Below, piece after piece: positions 34,617-46,578 of a DNA stretch of 64,000 bases (positions are counted from its first letter, which is position 1; every line of letters starts with the position of its first letter). The DNA lies in assembly GCA_003971905.1 (NCBI GenBank), contig RSEE01000002.1, positions 372,001-436,000 of the forward strand, written 5' to 3'. The notes beneath the pieces are model-generated. The model was given only the letters and a program-made list of their open reading frames with translations. It searched no databases and was not told the origin of the DNA. A program made the position numbers and the translations under genes. The stretch is from Moniliella sp. 'wahieum' (taxonomy: Eukaryota > Basidiomycota > Moniliellomycetes > Moniliellales > Moniliellaceae).

Positions 34617-36023
34617 ATGGACGCCGAGCTCTTCGTCGCCGTGCCCATCTTGGTGCTCGTCCAGATCCTGGCCAGCGCCACAGCCATCGCGCTCGATGCC
34701 CTCTACGCCTTGGTCGATGGCCTGCTCAGCGTCACACTTCCACCCGCGCCCTTCTCCACGCCCGACACACACCCTTCGCACTTCTTCCCCTTTCTCTGGC
34801 CGCCCTGGGTTCGTTCGCCGCGTCCCAAGCAGTCCCCAGACCCCCTGTGTCCCGTCTGCCCCGCCACGCCCTCGGTCCCATCCAGCGTCGTCGCCGACCT
34901 GTCCCGCCTGCCCGTCGAGATCCAGCTGCAGATCCTAGGGTACGTGGCCAGTCCTCTCTGTGGCAGGCAGGCCAGCAAGGTGCTGTGTCTGTCGCGCGGA
35001 TACAAGCAGGTCATGGAGCGCCGCATCTATCGCTGCATCCGCCTGCGCTCTTGCTACGCTGCGCAGCAGCTGCGCGCCACCCTCCTTCTCCACAACCCCT
35101 CCTTGGCCCAGCTGGTCGAGTCGATCCAAATCTCCATCCGCCCTCCTCCGATCCGCGCGCCCTCGTGCCCCGCCTCCTTGGTGCCGGCCCGACGCGGCAT
35201 TTGGCGCCAGTCGCGCCAGGTGGCCTTCAAGGCTCTATGGCAGGGCTTGTGTGGTGCGGTCCAGGATGCGACGCCGGGAGCGTTGGCAGAACGCAAACAG
35301 CACATGGATCTCGATCCGCTTACGCTGCTGACACTTGCCCGCCACTTGGAACAAATATTACAAGTTGCGCCTCGGGTTACGGAGGTGTGCATCTCTGGCC
35401 CCGAGGCACGAGCCTTGCAGGCCACTGGTGCATGGGCGCGCTTAGGACACGCACGGTCCTGCCTGCCTCGTAGGCTCATGATCGAATGGCCCTCGGCCAG
35501 TCCATTGGAAGGAGACACGCCCGACATGCGTATGATCCACTGCCTTCTTTCCCAGCACATCTTTCGACAGGTTGATCACCTTCACCTGCTTGTGCCTGGG
35601 GTATGTGGACCGATGCGCCAGCTGCGGGTAGCTCTGCCGCAAGTTAGCACGGTTACGCTCCATTGGGCGGTGGAAGAGCCGATGGATTCGGGGATTGTTC
35701 TGGAACACATGTTGAAAGCGCTTTATGAGCTACGCTGCCCGCCCATTGGGCCTGGAGGGACAGACGCTCTCAATTTAGCTGAATACGACCGAATCACTGT
35801 ATGGGCGCCTTGTCTGCTCGCCCGGAAATTGGCCCGTCTGCTCTCGGACGTTCGGTGGGCCACTGGGCTCGAGTTCTCGTGCCCTCCCCTCAGCCCTTGT
35901 CTTCGTTCGGAGGACAGGGTAGGGCTGTTGCCACCCGTATATGTGGGTGCAAGACTGGAGGAGCACGAAGAGGACCCTATGGCCCAATGGTATGGGGACC
36001 GGATGGCTCGAATATGGGCATGA
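34617..36023 (+). CDS. F-box-like protein with N-terminal membrane segment
   Basis: 468 aa in one clean frame, start ATG 34617 in GCCATGG. Residues 3-32 are hydrophobic (ELFVAVPILVLVQILASA), a likely membrane anchor. A Pro-rich linker follows with CPVCPATP, then an F-box-like motif near residue 100: DLSRLPVEIQLQILGYVAS. The rest, about residues 120-460, has leucine-rich helices and strands reminiscent of repeat-type substrate-binding domains in fungal F-box proteins (LPQVSTVTLHWAVEE, VDHLHLLVPGV). If genuine it would recruit substrates to an SCF ubiquitin ligase at a membrane; substrate unknown. Convergent with PMS1, 142 bp apart. Confidence 0.65.
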   Translation: MDAELFVAVPILVLVQILASATAIALDALYALVDGLLSVTLPPAPFSTPDTHPSHFFPFLWPPWVRSPRPKQSPDPLCPVCPATPSVPSSVVADLSRLPVEIQLQILGYVASPLCGRQASKVLCLSRGYKQVMERRIYRCIRLRSCYAAQQLRATLLLHNPSLAQLVESIQISIRPPPIRAPSCPASLVPARRGIWRQSRQVAFKALWQGLCGAVQDATPGALAERKQHMDLDPLTLLTLARHLEQILQVAPRVTEVCISGPEARALQATGAWARLGHARSCLPRRLMIEWPSASPLEGDTPDMRMIHCLLSQHIFRQVDHLHLLVPGVCGPMRQLRVALPQVSTVTLHWAVEEPMDSGIVLEHMLKALYELRCPPIGPGGTDALNLAEYDRITVWAPCLLARKLARLLSDVRWATGLEFSCPPLSPCLRSEDRVGLLPPVYVGARLEEHEEDPMAQWYGDRMARIWA

Positions 36024-36165
36024 GCGAATGCGCCCCTCGCTATATCGGTTTGTATTGTACTCCTCCAGTCGTACCTTTGCATCTAATCTCTATTCATACC
36101 CAGTCGCTCGACTGCCTTTTGGTGGATACAATGGTCATAGACGTTATGGGGATTGCGCAGCGTAC

Positions 36166-39100
36166 TCAGGGCGTTTGGGCAAACGCGTCCCAATCCACCG
36201 GGCTCGCTGGTGTGCCACCCAACCCGAGCGCAGGATCGTGCAAGTCGAGCAGGTGCCGCATCGTTGGCCGGCCGTGGGGGCAGTTCCATGGCATCTCCAG
36301 CCCCGCCAGGCCAGCCACGACGCGCTGCATCCGCTCCCGCTCCAGTGGGGTGCCCACCATGATGCTGCTCCGGCATGCGCGCATCGCCAAGGCGGCACGC
36401 GCCTTGCTGCATGCCCCCTTGGCTGTCCAGCGTGGCTCCTGCTCAGACGGGAGCGTGGGCGAGTGCGTGACCGTGCGCGGCAACGAGGCCAGTTGGGTCA
36501 ACAGTTCATCCAGGTCGGCCGGACCGAGCGTGACGCCCGCCACAACGGGCTGCGCTAGCAGTTTGATCCGTCCACCCGGAGGCGAGGAAGGGTGGTAGGC
36601 CAGTCCGAATCCACTAGCACGTAGCAGGGGCAGATATTCTTCTGCGACCAGCTCGTCGGCAGCTGAGAGCTCGAGGGTGCGGGGCACCAGAAGCGCTTGC
36701 GTGCGAACGGGGGCGTCACGTGTCAGACGCTCGAAGTTGGCCTTTTCGTCGGCGGCATGTTGATCAACAATGAAAAGGTCGTCCTCTCCTTTTCCGGGGC
36801 CAGTGGAAGGAGAACGACGAACAATGATAAACGCATGGTTGAATTGCCCTACAATCTGCATGGTGAGGAAATCATCTTGAGCAATCGTCCGACTCAGTGC
36901 ACGTTCGACAGCGGCCGTGTCGGGATTGTCAAAGGCCGCTTCGGCAGCCCCAAGATCGTCCTCCGCCCGTGTTGCCTCTGTTGAGCTAGTGGGCTTCGCC
37001 CGCGTAGCACTCTGACCAATCCACAGAGCTCCTCCAATGGGACCATTAGGGTGGACCCCTCTATCCTCTCTCCCCGAGGCTGGTCGACACTTTCGCCATC
37101 GGACAGCCTCCGTCTCCACCGGAGCGAGAACAGTTGCATCCCCCTCTTCCTCTGTGCCAACCTGCAGTCTGGAAGGGGTACTTGAGCCAGCAGGGCAGCC
37201 ACAACCTCCATGATCGTGTTGGCGCTGGCGCGAGCCCTTCGGCATGGGGTCTTCTAGAATCTCATCGACAAACGTCTCCTCCTCCTCCTCTTCCTCCTCT
37301 TCCTCCTCGGAGGCAGGATCGACCAAAGCCACAGGACGCTTAACCCCCCTTGGCTCTTTAAGGTGGGGAGGAGATCGGGCGCGAGGCAAAGGAGAACGAC
37401 GGGAATGGGTGGGGACCGAAGCCCCGCTGGGCAAGGCAGTCCGTGATTGAGTACGACGGTCGCGCGGCGGTAAAGGCGATGATTCTACCGTTTGGCTTGG
37501 GAGGATGCGCGAGGGTTGGGACCGGAAAGGGCGGCGGGATTGGAAAGCTTTCCGCATTGCCGAGGCGGCCGCCAGTGCCGCCATTTCGAAGCGAATCGGA
37601 CATGGGCTCATCTTCTTGAACTTGTTCGTCCTCTTGCTCATCCTCTCCATTTCGTCATCTTCGCGCGTCCACCTGGTCGTCTTGATCTGATCTTCAGCTT
37701 CACCTTCATCTGCATGCATCTGCATCTTCCGCCCGCATTGGCTCGTCGTCTCCCTCTTCCTCGTTCCTCTCCCCGCTCGATTCGAGCTCAGGTTCCGACC
37801 CCGATTCGGCGTGGAGTTCGTCCGGCTCTGGAATGGAAGAGGCACCTTGCCTCTGACTTCGATCGCCCCTGCCTGCTCGGGATCGAGGAGGAAGTGCATA
37901 TCCATCTGGTTCGTGTCGGACGCCGGTGTGTGATTCTGCCCAGTGGGTTGGGCTCGAAGCCGGCTGCCACTTGCGACTCGCGCCAGAGACGTTGGCTTAG
38001 CATCGTATCTGAATCGACCGAGCGGGCATCAGAGAGGCAAGCATCCTCCTCAGGCTCAGAACCCGCCTCAGAGGGATCAACTTCTTCCTGCTCGGTCGTT
38101 TCGGGCCAGCTTCCAACGTGGCAGCCTCAACCATCTCCGTCTCCGAACCAGTAGCAGCCGCAGTAGTTCTCCATCCTCCTCCTCGGGGTCCGATTCGGCG
38201 TCTTCTTCTCCCTCTGGATATTGGCTTGCACTTGACATGGGCCGACAGGAGGGCCCGGCCGCTGGTGCGGGAGAGGAGGCAGCCGCGACACGAGACCGCA
38301 ACCGAGCCAAAAGTTGAGTACTGGCATCGGGCACACCGACGGAACCGGTGCTAGAGGGAGGATCGCTTGCCTCGTCCAGCGATGACCGGAAGCGATGCAG
38401 GCTGGACTGCGTTGCTGTTGATGGCTGGGAGTTCTGGACCGTATAGGTAGCCCGCAGGGGGGCATAAAACTGTTCCAAACTGGTGCGAAGTGCGTCGATG
38501 AGCCCGCGCTCGTTGAGCAGGTGCATGGTGCGTTTATCCTTGCTCAGCGTTGTGTCCGTCGCGCTTCCTGGAGCCGAAAAATGGGCAAGAACAAAAGGGT
38601 AGACGTGGGCGGCGGAAGTGGTGAGGAAGTTAAATCGCCTCGGAGCGATCCCGAGGTGGTAGTCAAATCGTTGGTGTGGAACGAACGCCAGACATCGTTA
38701 AAAGCTTTGACCAGCGACGAGGGAGCATCCCACGGACGACCATTCAGATAGTAGTACTGCGCCGCATTGGTGCGCTGGCCATACGATCGTGCCGGGCGGG
38801 AGACCAGTCCGTCTAGGACGATCTCGACGCTATCTGGGACATCGGGGCCGTCAGAGCTGTCAGTGGCGCGTCGGATTCAGTCGAGGCCTGTTGCGCGCGG
38901 CGAATCCGGCGCTTGAGACGCTCAGCCGCGGGAAGCTGCTCGTCATCCTCGTTATCTTCAATGGGGCGTGACGCCTTTTTGCGCAAGGCGGTTCGCGGTA
39001 GGGGGACATGGATGGTCATATGGATAGGCAAGAGCCCGGTGGCTGCTTTCTTTCCCAGCAGACTTGAGGCATTGGCTAGGTAGTGGGCAGGAGGACCCTC

Positions 39101-39903
39101 GGTCAGAGCAGGGGCAGGTTTAGAGGGCGTGAGTTGTAGCAGCACTTGTCGCCGACTGGAAAGAGACGAGATGAATTAGGGGCAATGACCAGAGGGAAGG
39201 GGAGGGAAAAAATACATACCCGTTCTTTGGAGTGTGGGAGCAAACCCATCGCACGTCGGGGGCAATAAGGGCATACGCGGTGATCCAATGCAGCACGCGA
39301 GCCAAGTCGCGTCGGCCATGCTTTTGCGCTTCGCGTTGGCGAACGGGCAAACGCGAAAAGAGGTTGTTCACAGTCACTGTTGTACCACGCGGTCGGGCCT
39401 GAGCGACAGCACCTTGGGGGTCGAGCTCCCCATCGGGAGTGAAGGTGAGCAGGCTGCCCCTTGGAGCCAATTCAGCGGTGGACGTTAACACTGTCACCGT
39501 CTCGCTCAGCGCACACAGACTGCTGATGGCTTCGCCGCGAAAGCCAAAGGTGAGGATGCCACGTCCTGGGACACGGGCGGGCTGGTGGCAGTGGCGGCAG
39601 TGGGATCGCCAGACGTGTCGGGGCCATCAGGAGTGCCAGCAATCTGTTCCCATTTCTCGAGCTTGGAGGTGGCGTGCAAGCGGGCGACGGCAGCAAAGTC
39701 GGAAGCAGCAATGCCTGCCCATCGTCAGCCACGACAATTGCGTCGAGCCCCGCGTTGGAGAGTTTGATTTCGATGCTGTGCGCGCCAGCGTCGAGAGCAT
39801 TCTCGACAAGCTCCTTGACCGCGTTGCCCACATCGGGCACGACCTGCGCAGCAACGAGGCGATGGGCGTCCCAGCTGCTCAGACGTTCAATCGCAGCAGC
39901 CAT
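36166..39903 (-). CDS. PMS1: DNA mismatch repair protein PMS1 (MutL homologue, PMS2 type)
   Basis: Partner of MLH1 in MutL-alpha, which nicks DNA during mismatch repair. N-terminal GHKL ATPase from ATG 39903: ERLSSWDAHRLVAAQVVPDV, KELVENALDAGAHSIEIKL, VVADDGQ, FGFRGEAISSLCALSETVTV. Middle: RQVLLQLTPSKPAPALTEG, YYYLNGRPWDAPSSLVKAF, DKRTMHLLNERGLIDALR. C-terminal endonuclease: DQHAADEKANFERL (metal-binding DQHAx2Ex4E, 36732-36764), MRACRSSIMVG, NCPHGRPTMRHLLDL. Intron 39156-39219 (64 nt). A long acidic linker includes an uninterrupted Glu run (GAG/GAA repeats, 37264-37310). About 1225 aa versus 873 in yeast; the excess is linker. Several frame breaks, two in the ATPase domain around 39545 and 39715, each explained by a short G run. 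Divergent from the RED-like gene. Confidence 0.93.
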
Positions 39904-40158
39904 GGCGGGGGGGTGGCGGCAGAACGGAAGAGATGCGACGCGTAGACACGCCAAATGAGTTCCAGACGCCATCCAGTCGGGTGTCGGCGCGTCTGCCGCG
40001 CGCCCGAGCGGGGATCGGTGATCGATGGGCGAGTGATTAATTAGCTCAGCGCGTCGCCAATGTCGATGACACTTCAACTGAAGTTAAGCTTGAAGTTCAT
40101 CTTCATCTTATTGGCCCGGGCCGCAGCGCTGACAGAGGCAGGCAACTCACATTCTACC
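39904..40158. promoter_or_regulatory. divergent PMS1 / RED-like promoter
   Basis: 255 bp between two start codons; no recognised operator. AAGTTAAGCTTGAAGTTCA-like repeats lie around 40079-40098. Confidence 0.35.
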
Positions 40159-41569
40159 ATGGACCAGCAAGCCTTTCGCCACCTCGTTGCCCGAGCGGCC
40201 AATCGCGGAGCGATCCGCCCGACTGGCTCCAAGCCACCCGTCCCAACTCCCAGCGTGCCCGCGCCCGACCTGCTGCCAATGCCGCCGAAGAGGAGGTGTC
40301 AGAAGCGCGGACGCTGTGCCCAAACGGTCGCGCGTCACGGGAGAAGCCTATGTTGATCGTGCTGCCGCACGCAGGGCCGGGGCGACGAACTGCATGACCA
40401 CGGCGCCTCCTCAGAGGATGCGACCAGGCCCAGAGGACTTGACTTTACCCTTCTGCGCGCCGAGAGGGAGCGCTTGGCTCGTGCCACCGATGCATCCTCC
40501 GGGCCAGGTCTAGAGAACGCCCAGGAGGACCAACTGGAGGCTGAGCTGGAGGCTGCGTTCCAGGGTGCCGCACCTGCCCTCCCAAGGGGACTGCTGGTGG
40601 GGAATGCATGGTGCTGCGAGCCGAACTGTCCCTCCTAGGGCCGGGTTCAAGCCTATCTCCTCTGGCACCAGCACCACCTCGGATGGCATCCCCTCGACGA
40701 CGACGGCAAGCCATGTACAAGATTGTCAATGGCAAACGCATGCGGCGCAAGCGAAAACGTCCCTCGACCGACTTGGAGGGATCCAAACCAACGCCATCTT
40801 TTCCCCCCCCATCTGCCCCATCTGCCCCTCTGCCCCATCTACTTCCAAGTCCAAGGAAAAGTCTCAGCCCCACCCGGTTGCCTCTTCTGCATCAGGTGCA
40901 ATTCCAGTAGCGCCACGTCCAAGCAACGCGGAACCGTATTGCTGCCAGCGCGAACAACGTTGGACGCACCTCTGGTTCCTCGTAATGTAAGCGTCACCCG
41001 TGCGCAAGGGACGACCGATCCCATCCCGATCCCAATCCCGAACCCGTTTCCTCCACGAGACGCTCTGCACCCGGCTCGCCACCAGACTTGGTGGGTGAAA
41101 CGGAAAGCCCCCCTCCCAAGCCGGTCGAACAGGATCCTGAGCTGACGTCAACTCGGACTCGGGCTCGGATATATTTGCCGGGGGGGAGTGGAAGGGGACG
41201 TTGTCCGGCTCGGATTCGGATTCGGATTCGGATTCCGACGAGCAAACTCCAGTGGCTGCAACCGAGCGAAACTGGTTTGAGGATGCGCAAGCGCGCCCGC
41301 ATGCATCTGTGCTGGTTAGCCAGGTAGGACAACCGGCAGCCCAGGCCCAACCTTCAGTCTCTCCCCCTCTGCCCGCGCCCGCACCCACGCCCGCGCCACG
41401 GGAGCAACCCCCCTTGCGCCTCCAAGGTCTGAGCACCAGTGCGCTGCCCCCGGCGGTAACACGCGCCATGCTAGACGAAGAAGAGGTGGTGCGGGAGCCT
41501 AGAGAACGTCCGCAGCGGCCACATAAGCGCTCTCGTCGCGGAAAAGGCGGCGGGTACGAGTCGGATTGA
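40159..41569 (+). CDS. RED/IK-like spliceosomal protein (Smu2 type)
   Basis: Family members bind Smu1 and act in the spliceosomal B complex. Start ATG 40159: MDQQAFRHLVARAANRGAI. RED_N hallmarks appear in three frames: SRVTGEAYVDRAAARRAG, then GLDFTLLRAERERLARATDA, then GFKPISSGTSTTSDGIP and MYKIVNGKRMRRKRKR. Adding a base to the GGGG at 40379-40382 joins the first two. A long Ser/Asp repeat (SDSDSDSDSDSDE, about 41201-41241) follows, and the protein ends HKRSRRGKGGGYESD at 41569, a typical basic tail. About 470 aa with at least four frame breaks. Assignment rests on the YVDRAA.RR, LDFTLL and FKPI elements in the right order; fairly confident. Confidence 0.72.
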
Positions 41570-41883
41570 AGGAAAGGAAAGCGTGGGGCTGCTGGCTTGC
41601 TGGAACTGCGGTGTTATGCATTCTGCTAGTCCCTGCCGGGAACGGGGGGCGTGAGAAGAAACGATGCACTGCTACCCAGCCGCGGGCGGAGGGGGCAACA
41701 ATCCCAGGCAGAAGAGACTACCTACCACCCGACGGGGGCTTTAGCACACCAAGAGCAAAAAAGGAGCGTGGAGCAATGCGTGTCGTGTAACAATTGACTA
41801 TCAATGATGATCGATGGGGGGGAGAGATGCGGGAGAAAAGGCGACCAGCCCCCCGGGGGGGCGAGGGGGGAGAGGAAGGGAGA
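41570..41883. other. convergent intergenic
   Basis: 3' ends of the RED-like gene and the kinase; G-rich patch near 41815-41880. No gene seen. Confidence 0.45.
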
Positions 41884-43521
41884 TCAAGTGATGGTCAAAA
41901 CGATTGAGTGGGTATGGTTCTTGGCTAGCCTGGTGCCGCAGGCGTCGATGCTAGCAAACCACTTGTCGCGAAGAATGTCGTCGATGGAGCAGCGCTGCTG
42001 CGGGTCGGGACACAGCATCCGCTTCAGCAACGGGCGGCACTTGGGTGGACTGAGATGGACCAGTGGGCCCGGAGAGGGGGAGGTATGGTAGGTGTGGACA
42101 AACTGCTTGAACGTTGGGTCGGACATTTTGGCCACGCGCCACGGCAGTTCTTGGAACTGCATGCAGTACAGCACGATCGCCGCTGCCCACGTATCTACCA
42201 GCCGCGCATCGTACTCTTTGTGTTCAAACTGCTCGGGCGCAATGTACGGTTCGGAGCCACAGAGCCCCTTGGAATAGTGAATGGACGTTTCCCAACACAT
42301 GCGGAACACGTCCGACACACCAAAGTCAGTAATCTTGACCCGGCCCTGGGCATCCAGAAGGAGGTTTTCAGGCTTGATGTCACGGTGTGCGACGCCCATC
42401 GAGTGGAGATAGACAATGCCCTGAAGCGTTTGCTTAAAGTAGCACTCCACCTCGAGCGGAGACATGCCACCTCGTTTGATTGCCGCATACAAGTCGCCCC
42501 CGACGCAAAACTCCATGACTTCGCACCAATGCTGGTTCTCATCCTGCACCAGATCCACCGTCTCGACCACATTGATATGGTGCAAGGTAGAAGAGATGCA
42601 GAACTGAAGTAAGTTTCTTGACATAGTCCTTCTCCGTCTCATTCTTACGTCGTTTGCGAAACTCTTTCACCGCGTACATCTTCTCGGTCGATCGGTCCCA
42701 TCTGTGGCCAGATGAACAACCGCTGTGGCACCCTTGCCAATCGCCGTTTTCTTACACACCCCATACTTGTTGAGCAGCGACACAGCCTCCCCCGGCGCAG
42801 ACGCGCCTGCTCTTTTCGACCCGGCGGACGCCGAGGAGCCACGTCGAGAGGGCATGGAACCAATCAGCTTGTCCCGCAGCGTAGAAGGAGCTGTTGACTT
42901 GGTATCGTCATCCTTCTCCTTTTCTTTCCCTGGCTTGTTTAGCGACAGCGAGAGCGAGGCGCGGCGACTAGTGCTGTAGGTCGGGTCCCGCTCCCGTTCC
43001 TGCGCCGCAGCTACAGCGGGCGCCTCAAGGTGAGCCAGCGCGGAGCCAGTGAGCTGTTGATGGGAGCCAGCGGTGCCAGTGCGGCGGTCGCTGTTAGAGC
43101 GCAGGGGGGCAGCACTGTTGGTAGGTGGGGGGGAGGCAAATGGCATGGTCGAAGCCGATCGCGTACTCTCTCCATGGTGGGGCGACTGGCCCACCGAAGC
43201 TCTCCTGCCGCCGATCATACGCTTCAACATGCCTGGCTTGCGATCCGATGCCGCCGACTTGCCCGAGGGAGTGCGTGCCACGGATGCTGCGGCGGATGCC
43301 ACGGCAGCGGTCGATGCAGACGACGGAGCGACCGAGGCGGGCAAGACAGGAGACGGGGGCGGGGGGCGGTGCGGGGCCGGGGCGGTGGCTGCAGGGGGGC
43401 TGGGGGTAGAGGAATGGGAGAGACGACGGAGGCCCGAGGCGTCGGTAGGGGGCGGATGAGAGCATGAGGTGTGCAGATGCTCAGGGACGTTGACGGGGCG
43501 GGGCAGGGGATGGCCAGGCAT
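41884..43521 (-). CDS. Ser/Thr protein kinase, HAL4/SAT4-HAL5 (NPR1) family
   Basis: Fungal kinases of this group control plasma-membrane transporters and ion homeostasis. The N-terminal ~280 residues from ATG 43521 are Ser/Pro/Ala-rich and unstructured (regulatory). Kinase domain: KYGVCKKTAIGKGATAVVHL (Gly loop), MYAVKEFRKRRKNETEKDYV (ATP Lys, family-specific), HINVVETVDLVQDENQHWC, MEFCVGGDLYAAIKRGG, catalytic loop AHRDIKPENLLL (42371-42390), ITDFGVSDVF, GSEPYIAPEQF, CSIDDILRDKWFASID. All catalytic residues are present. Two frame breaks, near 42710 (joining ATD to WDRSTEK) and near 42603 (before FCISSTLHH). Around 546 aa. KEFRKRRKNETEKEY is characteristic of this family. Convergent with the RED-like gene. 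Confidence 0.88.
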
Positions 43522-44826
43522 CGGCGCGCTGGCGTCGCGACGGAAGGCGACGGGCGCGGGGCCGGCGGGGCAGCGGGGCAGCGGGGGCAGCCAAGGGTGT
43601 CGGTGGGTTGGAGAGTTGCATCGGGCAGGAAAGAAGGCAGGCGGGGGACGTGTCGGGGTCGCTGGCGCGGACGGCAGCGGGGGGGGGCTGTGTTCCCACA
43701 GCCAGGCAGGCCAGGCGCAGACACGGGGGCCTGCAGAGACGGGGGCGGGCGGGGCTGGGAGATGCTAGAGGAGGCACACAGCACCATGGTGTGCCGGCAA
43801 GAAAGGAGGGGTCGGGGTGGGGTGGGGGCGGCTGGTGCTGCGCCGGCGGGGGGGGGGTACATATGTAGCGCCGGGCGTGCTGGGTGGCAGCCGCGCTGCC
43901 GGGCTGCCGCGAGGAGGAGCGTTGGGCATGAAGCGTGAGGCCCACATCCAATATTGATATTGATACTGAGGCGCGCATCCAGAGCTCCCAGAGCATCGCA
44001 GAACGCCGGCCAGGCAGCAGGCGTGGATGCATGCACCACACTCCATCAGATGGGCCGCATATCCTCGCGCCATCCCCCCCAGCCCGTCTGTTGTGCGCCC
44101 CTGCCCCATCCAACCCACTCTCCCCGCTCTGCCCCCGCTGCCTCTCTCCCGCCGGCGCCACCCACAGCCGCCTACTCCCCGCCCGGCAGTGTGCCCCCCT
44201 GCCGCCGATGAGTAATGCAATGAACGTTCCCACATCCCATATTTCCCTCGTCGCCTGAGCAGCATCCACGTCCGCTTCCATTTAGCTTTCAGTTCCCCGT
44301 TCCCAGTTCCCACGTTCCAGCGGCAGCGTCCCTAGCGCTACCCGAGGCGGAGCATGGCGTCATCCGCCTCTGCCCCATGTCTTCCCCCGCCATATATGGA
44401 GCAGCACAGCAGCATAGGCGGAGCGTCATGATGCATGATGCATGACGTATTACATGACCCGCCTCAGGCCTGAGCCTCAGGCCTCACTAGCTTCACTCCC
44501 GACACTCAAGCTCCTTTTTTCCGGCGTGCCTAGCCACTCACTTCCTGCATTGACCTCTCGTGTGGGCCAGCTTGTCTTCCTCTCGCGGGGTCCGAGCCTG
44601 TATACTACCTCAACCTTTTCCTTCTCAGCAGCCGCCTGCGCAGTGGGGGTGCGTCCCAAGGGACAATCCATTGGCCTCAGAGCAAGGCAAGCTGGATGGG
44701 GTTGTTTTTGGTTTGCATAGACGCGGGCGGCCGGGTAGCCAACATAATGCAGAGTACGCCGCTGACAACGTTGGTAGGAGAACCAAGGTCCAAGGTCCGA
44801 GGTCCATCGCCCAGTCAGAGCGCAGC
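43522..44826. other. intergenic between kinase and uL2 gene
   Basis: No supported gene. Kinase promoter and possible further N-terminal kinase codons at the left; at the right ATGCATGATGCATGACG near 44431-44450 and a CTCAGGCCTGAGCCTCAGGC palindrome cluster near 44463-44485, then the uL2 3' flank. Confidence 0.45.
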
Positions 44827-45587
44827 TTAGTCGCCCTTCTTGAGCGTACCGCGGATGAGACCAGTGCGGCGGGCGGCAATAAGACCGGCCTTCTGACCAG
44901 CGGGAGCCCAGGGAGATGGTCGAGGCGTGACCAATGTGCTGGTGGTTACCACCACCGTGCGGGTGGTCGACGGGGTTCATCGCAACACCACGAGTACGAG
45001 GCCACGAGTTGCGCTTGACGCGGTACTTGTGGAACGCACGGCCGGCCTTGAGCAGCGGCTTGTCAATCCGTCCGCCACCGGCCACAATGCCCACCGTCGC
45101 ACGCGACGCCGACGACACAATCTTCTTGGCGCCCGAGGGCAGACGGATGCGCGACGTCTTGCCGTCGGCGTCGTGGCCAATCAGGGTGGCGTAGTTGCCC
45201 GAAGCACGCGCAAGCGTGCCGCGGTCCCAGCCTTCTCCTCCACGTTGCACACAATCGTACCTTCCGGCAGCGCCGAGAGCGGCAGCACATTGCCCACGGA
45301 AAGCGCGGCACGCTTGCCGCAGTAGACAAACTGGCCAGTCGACATGCCCTCGGTGGCAATAAAGTGCTCGGTGCGCAGTTTGTAGCGGTACGGGTCGCGG
45401 AAGGTCACCTTGGCCAGCGGCGCGCCGCGGCCAGCGTCGTGGACAATCTCACGGACCACGCCGCGGATGTAGCCGTTGCGCTCGGCAAAGTCGACAGTGC
45501 GCAGCTTGGCAGGCGCAGTGCGTGGTGGGACGAGTGGGACTTGAAGATCCCGCCCGACTTACGCTGGGAGCGAATGACACGACCCAT
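44827..45587 (-). CDS. RPL2: 60S ribosomal protein L2 (uL2)
   Basis: Essential large-subunit protein near the peptidyl-transferase centre. About 254 aa, exactly the family length. Start ATG 45587: [18 protein letters not shown]. Also [77 protein letters not shown], and the universal [15 protein letters not shown]-type loop, here [20 protein letters not shown], with the invariant His. End [11 protein letters not shown], stop 44827. Three frame breaks, all fixed by one base in a run: near 45521, CCC 45226-45228 and CCC 44907-44909. A functional uL2 cannot carry these, which makes this gene the best proof of consensus error. No intron is needed. Confidence 0.97.
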
Positions 45588-46578
45588 ATTGCTCGGTGTG
45601 GTGGCAAGGGCAGACCAAGGTGGAGAGAAGCAGATGGGAAACCAAGTCGCGCACCCAGCAGCCCCGCCGTGGCCTGCCGGCCCCCCGCGACGAATCCAGC
45701 CGACGGTGCAGACTGCCCCCGTACCGTTTCCTACGACCTGCGCTTGAGAGCCGGCACGGGCGCAGTGTACGACGGCGCAATGGGGCGATTTTCCAATAGG
45801 GTTGGCTTGTCGCTCACGCAGCTAAAGCGCAGGAGGGCAGCTCCGTGCCCTGGGCGTAATGATTGCTAACAGCATGGCGCCAGTGTGGTCCAACCCGAGC
45901 AGATAGTAGGGTTATCCCCCTGACTCTATCCTTTGGATTGGCGCCGCCGCCTCTCCGGCCCCGGGCGGTTGGACCAGTCGAGTTTACATGCACGCCCGCG
46001 ATGTCGCTTGGGCACAGTAACGCCTCTACCCGCACGCCAGGGTGCAGCGCAAAATCCAAGCCGACGTTCGTGCTGCCACGGCGGCCGGCACGTCCAAGCC
46101 GACGATCAAGCCGGCCAAGGTGCCGCTCAACCCCCAATTCCTGAGTTCCTTCTCGCTCCCTCGAACCTGGTCCTTTCGCCGGGGGTCACGGATGGGAACG
46201 AGGGACACAATGAATGGACGTTGAACGTTGATCGATCACGTTGATCTAGGACAGCGGGCTACGATTGTTGTTTGCCTATACGTGGAATAACATGACATGA
46301 GTGTACATACTAATCCTGGCTTGCGAGCCACACCTGCAATACAAGTAGAGTACAGTACAGACTGGGAAGAGGGGGGACAATACGGATCACGGGGCCAAAC
46401 CAAACACATCCAGTCAAGTCGGGGCGGGAAAGGGGCAAAGTGGCCCGATGCAAAGTACAGACGAGGGCCCAACTTGAGTGGATAGTAGCTTACGAAGAAG
46501 AGGAGCGAGACGAAACACAAGCAAACCAGACTCGGTATGGTATCCGATCTCGGCTCCACAGCCGCCCTACCCGGGCCG
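45588..46578. other. uL2 upstream region with an unproven small ORF
   Basis: Contains the uL2 promoter. A plus-strand frame at about 46036-46145 reads QRKIQADVRAATAAGTSKP and IKPAKVPLNPQFLSS with codon choice like the ribosomal gene and may be the last exon of a small protein, but I cannot define its start and an opposing minus frame (45814-46137) is also open. I do not recognise either. Confidence 0.25.

Noticed and set aside
44827-45587. Programmed frameshifting or pseudogenisation of uL2
   Set aside because: Three shifts in one essential short gene, all at homopolymers and with otherwise perfect sequence, point to consensus error.
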